Shown: piece after piece, positions 8,451-15,212 of the stretch | Numbering within the stretch: position 1 is the first letter of the stretch | Layout: each line of letters starts with the position of its first letter | NCBI GenBank assembly: GCA_003550305.1 | Contig: QKYT01000008.1 | Location: forward strand, 1-15,212 | DNA: 15,212 nucleotides | Reading direction: 5' to 3' | Origin: Glomus cerebriforme | Taxonomy: Eukaryota > Glomeromycota > Glomeromycetes > Glomerales > Glomeraceae | Program-made: the position numbers and the translations under genes | Notes under the pieces: model-generated | What the model was told of the DNA's origin: nothing | Seen by the model: the letters and a program-made list of their open reading frames with translations, nothing else | Databases searched by the model: none

Positions 8451-8687
8451 GACATAAATAACTGAAAATTATATTGACCTGACTTGCGGAGAAATTTGGT
8501 ATGCCAGATATTAAATAACAAATTTTCTAAATTTTTCTAGTTAAGGTCAACGTTGTAGAGCAACTTTTCCTAAGACTAAAAGGCCGCTTTCTTAAGACAA
8601 AATAACCAAAAAGTGCAACTTTTCTTTTCAAAATTTCTTTAGAGAAATGGGCATAGGGATCAGCAAGTAGAATTACCCCATCAATTC

Positions 8688-8704
8688 AAAATAATAAAAT
8701 AATT
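8688..8704. repeat. Right copy of the 17-base target-site duplication
   Basis: Identical to 6860-6876; it marks the 5' end of the minus-strand retroposon at 8687. Confidence 0.75.
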
Positions 8705-8754
8705 ATAAATTATTAGATTAGAATTACAAATAAATTAAATTAAAAAAAATTTTA

Positions 8755-9235
8755 TAAATATCCTAATCCTTTAACTTGAGTGGTATTCAAATCAGTTAGA
8801 ATACATCTAATATCTTGTTCATAGATATGTTAAAATTAAATAAACTGATCACTTACTTCATAAATTATTTAAAATAAGGATAAAAATAATCTGTAACCTT
8901 CAACTATAAAAATATTTGTAAAAACTTAGTACAATAACAATACTTTTTTAAAAAAAAGTTAATATATAATTTTTATAATAGTATGTAATATTAATTAAAA
9001 AGAAATTTAAACTTACTCAAATAATAATTAGTATCATATATATTAATTTCAAATTCATTGATTTTTTCTTTTATCCATTTAAAACTAATATTAATTTGAA
9101 ACCATTCAAGTGTAATTAGCTTTTGTACTTGTTTAGCAAGCATATATATAATAATTACTTGATTATTATTATAAAGATCTTAAAATGAAATAACAATTAA
9201 GAGTTAATCCACCTAAGAATAGCAGAAAATTATTA
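8755..9235 (-). pseudogene. MULE-type transposase relic, N-terminal (catalytic) half
   Basis: On the minus strand, about 9150 downward reads QVQKLITLEWFQINISFKW and then KEKINEFEINIYDT. FQINISFKW corresponds to the FEIDMSFKR-type motif holding the first catalytic Asp of Mutator-like transposases; here that Asp has become Asn. After AT-rich, intron-like sequence (about 8830-9010), the second motif reads DIRCILTDLNTTQVKGLGYL at about 8760-8815 and keeps its Asp. Stops and frame changes are present. The piece that should follow (the short exon before RNLYNK) is missing or was lost at the retroposon insertion. Together with 5940-6846 this forms one element of about 1.5 kb before nesting. It is dead: the first acid is mutated and the frame is broken. 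Confidence 0.65.
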
Positions 9236-10189
9236 TATAAATTCGGGGTAGAGTTATTATAAAAATGCCAAAATTGGCTAAATTTTATGATTTATAAAAT
9301 CCGCAGATGATCATGCAGTGACACTAAATTTCACATAATGAAACCTTAAATACCAAAGATAAAAAAATAAAAAAAATCAAGAAATTTATTTATTTATTTA
9401 AAACTTTACTTTAAGGTAACGTCAAGTCATATACTACATTATTTTAACAAATAAAAATATTTAAAATTATGTTTTTATACATTTTATATGTTTAAACTAC
9501 TTGTTTTATATAATTTTAATATTTTCTCTTATTTTTAGTTCATATATCACCATAATTTCTTTCTATTATCATAAGGAAACCAGTAAACAAACTTCAAATG
9601 GTAAAAGTTTTGGATATATATATTTTATTTAATTTTTAATTTGAGTGCATCATATAAACTCTTAGCATTAGTTTACAAGTTATTATTAGCTTTTTAAAAG
9701 TGTTGTAATAAAAATACAAAAAAGAACATCATATATTTACCAGAATAATAGATAGTAATGGTTTTTTAGAGGGTCTTATATAGATAATAGATAGATTATT
9801 TCAGGTTGGATTTTTCATCTTAGATCTTTTTTATTTGTATATTAGTTATGCTTGTTTTTGGCCAAAAAATCATCACTTTGACAATAATATTTAAATTACC
9901 TATATTTTAATAATATTGAAATTAAATTAATTAATTAATAATAATAATTATAAAAATTATAGGTATTTACTACCTGAAAGTAAAGATCTTGAAATAATAA
10001 TACTATCATCATAAATTGCTTGCATTGGAAAAGTTTTAGAGATGCAAAACTGCAAAAATTTGCAAAATTTGCAGATTTCTGTTTTTTTTTATATATTTTT
10101 AATAAATACAGTATCTGCACAGTTCTTTAAATAATTTTCTTCTAATATTGCAAATTTGTTAAAAACTTTATGCAAAAATCTTTAAAAAT
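9236..10189. other. AT-rich spacer with weak repeats
   Basis: No gene is supported. At 9297-9340 there is a less AT-rich patch, ccgcagatgatcatgcagtgac, that looks like a transposon terminus but lacks a partner. A coding-like snatch at about 9720-9890 (plus) reads HHIFTRIIDSNGFLEGLI, then a stop and IIDRLFQVGFFILD. At about 10040-10078 and 10147-10180 the motif TGCAAA(A) is repeated several times. Confidence 0.4.
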
Positions 10190-10706
10190 TTTTTTTATTT
10201 TAATAAATTTTAGTTAAATTATTATTATTTAACTGTTTTAAATTTTAGGTTTTGAAGTTTTGAACAAAATTGATAAGTTTTTCAAACTTCATATTTAATC
10301 TGCAACATACAGATTTTTTCTATTTTTTTTTTGCAAGACTCCAAACTCCTTTCATTATTTCTAGACTTTACTTTCAAAGGTAAATAAGTATATATATATA
10401 TTTTTTTTATTAAATGAATATTTACTAATATTCTTTTTGTTTTTCTTTAGATTTTAAGAAACCTTCCCATTTCAAAAGTAATAATTTTGAAATAAATTTT
10501 TATTATTTTTTTTATTTACGAATATTTACTAATGTTCTTTTAATTTTTTAGGTTCCAGAAAACTGAAGTATGGCTTTGGACTTCTATTTCAAAAGTAAAA
10601 CTTTGAAATTTTTTTTATTTTTTTTTTTATTAAATAAATGTTTACTAATGTTTTTTTTTGTTTTTCTTTAAATTTCAGAAATCTAAAGTATACCTTTGGA
10701 CTTTTA

Positions 10707-11214
10707 CACTGATCAAAAACTGATCTATCTTACAGATATTTCAAAATGCAGAAAATCTACTATATATCGGGTACCTAATATGTATATTATAGAATTAAAA
10801 AATACAATTTATTAATTATTTTGCTATCCAGTAATCATAAAAAGATGAAATATAGCTCATTCNATTCNNCTCACTGAGACGTATTGAATGGTACTAATTT
10901 CACATTTCTATATATGATAGATGCTAAGATATTCAATAAATTGTAAAAAAACAAATAAAAAATATTAATTTGTCAAATATCTTGATATCTATCACACCTA
11001 AAAATGTGAAATTAGTACTATTCGATACGCCTCAGTGAGATGAATCGAATAAGTTATATTTTATTATGATTACTGGATAGTGAAATAATTAATAAATTAT
11101 ATTTTTTAATTCTATAATATACATATTAGGTAGCAGATTTTCTGCATTTTAGATATCCGATATTTATAAGTTATCTGTAAGATATCTGTAAGATAGATCA
11201 GTTTTTAACCAGTG
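10707..11214. mobile_element. 508-base near-full-length palindromic foldback element (MITE-like, CACTG ends)
   Basis: The left arm (10707 to about 10946) and right arm (about 10967-11214) are reverse complements over about 240 bases with scattered differences and a few small indels, around an A-rich loop of about 20 bases. The ends read CACTGATCAAAAACTGATC on the left and, complemented, CACTGGTTAAAAACTGATC on the right. The right arm has one extra stretch (about 11161-11195, including a duplicated gatatctgtaa). No protein is encoded. CACTG termini recall CACTA/EnSpm elements, but no clear 2-3 base duplication was found. It interrupts one exon-like unit of the array: the usual ggacttctatttcaaaag pattern is split after ggactttta and resumes at cattttaaag. 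Three Ns lie in the left arm. Confidence 0.88.
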
Positions 11215-11728
11215 CCATTTTAAAGATAATAATTTTGAAATAGATTTTTATTATTTTTTTTTATTTATAAACATTTACTAATATTCTTTTGTATTTTTTT
11301 AGGGTTGAAAGTCAAAATGTAAGTTCTAAGTTCTCTATTTTAAAAATTCTGTTTTTTTTTATTTTTTTTTTTAATTTAATGAATGTTAACTAACATTTTT
11401 TCTTTTATAAATTTAGGTTTTTAGATATAGAATTTTAAAATAGATTTGTAGTAAAGGAGAAGCGATATTAAAAAAAATAATGTTACTAATATAATGTTTT
11501 TTTTTTCTTGTAGGTTTAGATTTGACTTGGACTTCAAAGACTAAAACTTTAACTTTAGGATTTGATCTGAACTTTGAAGATTTGTATTGAAAAAGATAAA
11601 TATAGTTTATTAAAAAAATGTTACTAAATATAACATTTCTTTTTTTTTGTAAGCCTTTTCTTTTATAGATTCTTCCAAATAGTACTTTAAAGATATACCT
11701 TCAAATTTTAGAAAATTACTATAAAAAA

Positions 11729-12716
11729 CCACTGGTGTTCAACACCAATGTCACATGTTTATTATTTTTATTAATATATTAATAAATTAGAAAATAATAA
11801 TTTTACGCAACACATCCTCCTTATATCATGTGATTAAATAAAATTTGATTAGTTTTTTTTAAACGTGTTGTTTCCATTTTGTATTTTTTCTTTTTTCTAG
11901 GAACAATTTTGTAGGAACGGCCTTGGAAATTTTGATTAGTGAGTTGATTTTTTTTTGAAATTAAGAACGTTAGTATAACATACTAATGATTCTTTTTTTT
12001 AATTTTGTAGAAAATAGCCTTAGGAACTTTGGGTGAGTTGTGATTATCAAAATGGTTTAAAGAAACGTTAGTATAACACACTAACATTTCTTTTTTTTTA
12101 ATTTTGTAAGGAACAATCTTGAGGAAATGTCACTAATGTTCCTTTTGTTTCATTTCTATAGGAGACACCTTCCTGGAACTGGATTTCGGCTTGAAGATAA
12201 GTTAGGAGAAGATTTTCATTTTTTTTTTGGTTTTTTTGTCTTTGAAATATTACTAACACTCCTTTTACTTTTTTTCTTTAGGAGGCGCCTTTCTGAACTG
12301 GATTTTGGCTTGGACTATGAAAGGTAAGTTGGGGGTAAAGATTGTTTGATTTATTTTTTTATTTTTTTTTTGTCATTGGAACATTACTAACATTCCTTTT
12401 GTTTTGTTTCTATAGGGAACTGAATTTCAGCTTGAAGGTAAGTTAGAAGGGAATTTCATTTTTTTTTGTCTTTGGAACATCACTAATGTTTCATTTACTT
12501 CTTTTCTTTAGGAGAAGCCTTTCTGGATCTGGATTTTAGCTTAAGTAAGTTGGGAATAGAGATTTTGGAATTTTTTGGATTTTTTTTTTGTCTTTGGAAT
12601 GTTATTAACGTTCCTTTTTATATTTTTTCTTTAGGAGGTGCCTTCCTGGACTTGGACTTCGAAGTAAAGTCATGTGATATATATGATCATGTGACACCAG
12701 TGTTGATCACCAGTGG
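11729..12716. mobile_element. 988-base segment bounded by 29-base CACTG-type terminal inverted repeats
   Basis: The left end CCACTGGTGTTCAACAC... (11729-11757) and the complement of the right end (12688-12716) match in 25 of 29 positions, sharing CCACTGGTG, TCAACAC and TGTCACATG. The interior holds no transposase. It holds the second family of exon-intron-like units, with longer and more G/C-bearing blocks. The outer array uses a different unit, so the segment looks like a non-autonomous element that carried its own unit array into the outer array. No clean target-site duplication is visible (flanks ataaaaaa and cagtaaat). It could also be an ancient element in which the units expanded afterwards. 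Confidence 0.65.
11901..12663 (+). repeat. Family B exon-intron units with GC-bearing microexon-like blocks
   Basis: The best blocks lie at 12162-12196 (35 bases), 12282-12323 (42), 12416-12437 (22), 12512-12544 (33) and 12635-12663 (29); all but the 22-base one start gagRMRcctt. The consensus core would encode GAFLDLDFGLDFE in one frame. GTAAGT follows three of the blocks directly (12324, 12438, 12545). The first has ATAAGT instead, and the last GTAAAG. Acceptors are TTTCTATAG or TTTCTTTAG, and branch sites CACTAATG, TACTAACA or TATTAACG lie about 20-30 bases upstream. Two or three earlier units (11901-12128) have shorter, drifted blocks such as ggccttggaa. Differing block lengths and one-base deletions break any common frame. 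Confidence 0.75.
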
Positions 12717-13990
12717 CAGTAAATAGCAAACTTCCAAATTTTATTATTATTTTTTTTAATAAAATATTAATAACATTCCATTTTTTTTTGTAAGAGTAAA
12801 TTCTCAGAATTTTGAAAGTAAATTTACTATTTTTAAAGATTTTTTTTTTTTAACAATTATTTCTAATATTTCATTTATTTTTTATTTTGTAGGTTTTGGA
12901 ATTGAGTAATTCAGAATTTTAATATTCTTTTTTAGGTTTTGTAATATAAGTATATGGAATTTTGAAGGTAAGCTTCAAAACTTTCTTTTATTATATTTAA
13001 CAAAATATTAATAACTAATGTTTATTTTTCTTTCTTTATAGATTTCTTCTGATATGAGATAAGTAAGAGAACTTTGAAGGTAAATAAATATCTTCAAAAA
13101 TATTTTTTTATTATTTTTTTAATAAAATTTTAAACTAACATTTTGATTTTTTTCTTTATAAGTTTCTGAACATTAGTATTATAGATTTTGAAAGTTATCT
13201 TTGAAAAATATTTTTTTTTTTGTTTTTCTTAGTGTTGGTTTCTTTTTTTAGATTCTGGTATTCTTCACAGCTTTTTTGAAGATAAATAGTATCCTTGAAG
13301 ATTTGTTTCTTTTTTAATAAAACATTAACTAATGCTACACTTTTCTTTTGTAGATTTTACATGTAATATTATAAATTAAAAATATATAATATCTTTAAAA
13401 AATTTTTTATTTTTTTTATTTTAACAAAATATTACTAACATTTTATAATTTTTTTTTGTAAATTCTTCTAGGTGGATTATAGGATTTTGATGGTATAATA
13501 TATACCTTTGAATTTTTTTTTAATTTTTTTTTTAATAAACATTAATAATTAATATTTATTATTTCTTTCTTTTGTAGATTTTTCTAAGCATGAGTATATA
13601 GAATTTCAATGAAAATATCTTTAATTTTTTTTACTAATGTTTGTTTTTTTTCTTTGTAAATTACAAACATAAATATTGTAGAATTTTGAAAATAAATAAA
13701 TACTTTTAAAATTTCTTTTTTTTTATTATTTAATATGAAATATTAATAACTAATATTTCATTTTCTTTTCTTTATAGGTTCAAGTGAGAATATTGAAGAT
13801 TTTGAAGATAATATACCTTCAAAATTTTTTTTATTTATATCTTCTTTTAGGATCCAGATATGGATATAGGAAAATTTCAAAGGTATTATTTAACTTTTGA
13901 AAAACATCTTTTTTTTATTAGTTTAAATGAAATGTTAACTAACATTTATTATTTTTCTTTTAGTTTTAAGGAGTGGTTATTGCAAATTTT

Positions 13991-14008
13991 GAAAGTATAT
14001 ATACTTTC
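13991..14008. repeat. Perfect 18-base palindrome at the end of the array
   Basis: gaaagtatatatactttc is its own reverse complement. It sits where a donor (gaaag-gtatat) would be expected in the last array unit, so it may have arisen from that unit. Confidence 0.7.
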
Positions 14009-14042
14009 GAAATAAGAAGTTTCAGCATGTGACGATTCGGCT

Positions 14043-14076
14043 AAATTTCAGCTGATTCATTTCAAATTTCAGCTGA
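14043..14076. repeat. Two copies of AAATTTCAGCTGA, 21 bases apart
   Basis: The 13-base motif occurs at 14043-14055 and 14064-14076. It shares aatttcagct with the hairpin at 1903-1939, so it looks like a dispersed short repeat of this genome. Confidence 0.7.
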
Positions 14077-14257
14077 ATTTTGATCATCATCAACATTCGA
14101 AATATCTGATTGATAGCTGAATTGTATACTTTTATAGAGTTCATAACAATTTATTAATCCAATAGATTAAACATACGAATTTAAATATTTAATAATAAAA
14201 AATAACACAATAAATGTAAAAAGTTACAATAAACATAAAAATAAACGTATTTATTTT

Positions 14258-14310
14258 TTTTGTATGAATTTTGTATAAATTTTGTATGAATTATACACGA
14301 ATTATGCATA
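14258..14310. repeat. Short tandem repeat, about 11-12 bases per unit
   Basis: Successive units read tttgtatgaat, tttgtataaat, tttgtatgaat, tatacacgaat and tatgcat. It lies immediately downstream (minus sense) of the pseudogene stop codon at 14316-14318. Confidence 0.7.
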
Positions 14311-14315
14311 TTTTA

Positions 14316-15136
14316 TTATCGAATATGATACTTTCTATTAATTAAATATTCGACCGTGTTCTGACGAGTCGATAGTTTGTATTTTACAGAAACGAATTTC
14401 CCTAAAATGTGATGCACCGGTATTATGCAATCCTGACGTTCGAGATAAAAATCTTTACTCCAAAGTTTGACATTACAAGTCTGTTGATCATTATCAANGC
14501 TAAAATNAAATNGAGAATTTGTTGGCTTATACCATCGAATATATACCAAGTTGTGCTCAAAAGTCCCATCAGGTAAATCAATTGTATGTTTGAAAAAATA
14601 CTGGATTTGACCTGGATAGCAGTCCACTTCATCAGTATTCATCATAAATTTGGATAAAATATAAGAGCTTGCAATGTGTCATGATGATATTGCTGAGCTG
14701 AATATTTCAGAACTAATTCGACATCTTCCAAATTGGTTCATCTTAACATGAATAATTATTGAATCATCAGTTCCTTCTCCAAATAGTTTCCAAAAATTGT
14801 ACATTTCGTAAGTTGCCATATAATAATCAACCATTTGGTCAAGCATTTTGCTTGACAATAATACATCTTCAGATGAGGGTCTTAATATTTCACTTGGAAA
14901 TTATTCTCTTCCAGTAATCACTGAGGTCCAAATATCCATAGAATGGAGTAAAAATTGATACATCTTATCAGAGGAAAACTTATCTGTTGCTGATAAAGAT
15001 CNAACATTCNGTCGATTCTNAAGTAATTNGATACCCTTCAGGTTTATTTCAGAACTTTTAGCCATAATCTGTGCATCAAACATCATTCTTCGCATAAGTT
15101 CTGGTTTGATATGTCAGTGGCTATTAGGCAAAGAGC
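14316..15136 (-). pseudogene. Last exon of a multicopy fungal protein of unknown function, decayed
   Basis: Minus-strand codons run in a single frame of about 273 codons from the acceptor at 15136 to TAA at 14316-14318. The frame begins GSLPNSH, is broken by TGA (15114-15116), then runs HIKPELMRRMMFDAQIMAKS to a TAA (14901-14903). It continues EMYNFWKLFGEGTDDSII and NQFGRCRISSEIFSSAISS to a TGA (14679-14681), then HIASSYILSKF and VDCYPGQIQYFFKHTIDLP, HNLVYIRWYKP, CNVKLWSKDFY, DCIIPVHHILGKFV and a short basic tail. There are no frameshifts. I recognise this as a family repeated in arbuscular mycorrhizal fungal genomes but cannot name a function. The position and pattern of the C-terminal domain recall the C-terminal domain of CACTA-type transposases (DUF4216-like), which is only a hypothesis. 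Seven Ns fall in codons. Confidence 0.75.
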
Positions 15137-15206
15137 CTAAAAAATATGAGAATTAGTAAGTAAAATTGACCAAAAATTAATAAAAATATACGTAAATTTG
15201 ACTTAC
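15137..15206 (-). other. 70-base intron upstream of the last exon
   Basis: On the minus strand it begins GTAAGTCAAATTTACG at 15206 and ends TTACTAATTCTCATATTTTTTAG at 15137, with a branch-like ACTAAT about 20 bases before the acceptor. Splicing joins ...CTAG to GCTCTTTG and gives LGSLPNSH. Confidence 0.8.
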
Positions 15207-15212
15207 CTAGCA
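15207..15212 (-). pseudogene. End of the preceding exon, cut by the window edge
   Basis: Only the last six bases (TGCTAG on the minus strand) are inside the window; the rest of this gene lies to the right. Confidence 0.6.

Larger units (their letters stand above)
6877..8687 (-). mobile_element. Minus-strand retroposon (probably 5'-truncated LINE) nested in the MULE relic
   Basis: The 1.8 kb block is clearly richer in G+C than either flank. At its left edge is a run of 17 T (6875-6891), which is the poly(A) tail on the minus strand, with AATAAA (minus strand, at about 6928) some 35-40 bases before it. A perfect 17-base duplication brackets it. Removing the block brings the two halves of the MULE relic together in the right order. 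On the minus strand one frame from about 7735 to 6900 reads protein-like sequence between stops: FDGDKLDNYGHKTYSLFGK, QFLEEYLAVL, LFRRLSLGGSDGRARYTVLV, RFGIMVSL. No reverse transcriptase, RNase H or zinc-knuckle signature was recognised, so 'LINE' rests on the tail and TSD; a retroposed transcript of another gene remains possible. Confidence 0.75.
10190..14000 (+). repeat. Tandem array of exon-plus-intron-like units (about 25 copies, period about 100-120 bases)
   Basis: Each unit consists of a short G/A-containing block (about 15-60 bases), a donor-like GTAAGT/GTAAAT/GTAATA, an AT-rich stretch, a branch-site-like ACTAAC/ACTAAT, a T-rich tract and an acceptor ending in TAG/CAG. Acceptor-like ends are seen at 10364, 10450, 10551, 10678, 11302, 11416, 11513, 11668, 11900, 12010, 12161, 12281, 12415, 12511, 12634, 12892, 12935, 13041, 13251, 13353, 13471, 13577, 13777, 13850 and 13963. 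Donors are clearest at 10380, 10478, 11319, 12324, 12438, 12545, 12968 and 13080. Exon-like blocks differ in length (15, 27, 43, 35, 42, 22, 33, 29...), so a single spliced frame is not preserved. All signals face the plus strand. It may be a multi-microexon non-coding transcript, a decayed repeat gene, or a satellite grown from an exon-intron unit. No coding product is claimed. Confidence 0.75.

Noticed and set aside
9297..9345. Possible transposon terminus ccgcagatgatcatgcagtgac
   Set aside because: No inverted or direct partner was found in the window, and its likeness to the CACTG ends is only partial.
9935..10120. 61-codon minus-strand frame
   Set aside because: It is built on TGCAAA-rich and AT-rich sequence with no coherent protein character.
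12127..12327. 66-codon frame reading RRHLPGTGFRLED and RRRLSELDFGLDYER
   Set aside because: It runs through a T-rich intron-like spacer (FHFFFGFFVF) between two blocks, so it is a by-product of the array and not a gene.
10190..14000. CRISPR-like array, because of regular spacing
   Set aside because: Repeats are diverged, AT-rich and without unique spacers; the other content is clearly eukaryotic.
1..15212. tRNA, rRNA or other structured RNA genes
   Set aside because: No cloverleaf with A and B boxes and no conserved rRNA stretch was recognised by eye; a covariance-model scan was not possible here.

Overview
The window is eukaryotic, very AT-rich, repeat-dominated and gene-poor. Short introns (about 70 bases, GTAAGT/GTTAGT donors, CTAAY-like branch sites, T-rich tracts ending in YAG) point to a fungus. 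The relic families (a MULE transposase with a Lys/Glu-rich tail, LINE-type retrotransposons, a CYPGQ...CNVxLW domain family) look most like an arbuscular mycorrhizal fungus of the Rhizophagus/Glomus type. That assignment is recognition from memory without a database search; I am fairly but not fully sure of it.

Layout: bases 1-1800 hold a small inverted repeat and two decayed plus-strand coding relics of unrecognised families. A 5'-truncated LINE (about 1979-4253, plus strand) follows. It has RNase H and zinc-knuckle remnants, an AATAAA signal, an A tract and a 14-base target-site duplication with one mismatch. Unrecognised coding-like debris lies at about 4530-4890. The best candidate gene is at 5186-5860 (plus): a 225-codon frame of better base composition, broken by one in-frame TGA. 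From 5940 to about 9230 (minus) lies a decayed MULE transposase. It is split by a second retroposon (6877-8687, minus strand, T tract on its left end) flanked by a perfect 17-base duplication.

About 9235-10190 is AT-rich and almost featureless. From about 10190 to 14000 runs the most unusual part: roughly 25 tandem, diverged units, each resembling a short exon plus an intron with donor, branch-site, polypyrimidine and acceptor signals. The branch site often sits inside a small dyad. The array is interrupted by a 508-base near-perfect foldback element (10707-11214) and contains a 988-base segment bounded by CACTG-type terminal inverted repeats (11729-12716), inside which the units belong to a second sequence family.

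The right end (14316-15212, minus) is a decayed last exon, with one clear upstream intron, of a protein family I recognise as repeated in these fungi but cannot assign a function. Scattered single Ns occur only in the foldback element and in this pseudogene. The genes do not form a pathway: this is a nested transposon graveyard around one possible host gene, plus one unexplained intron-like satellite.
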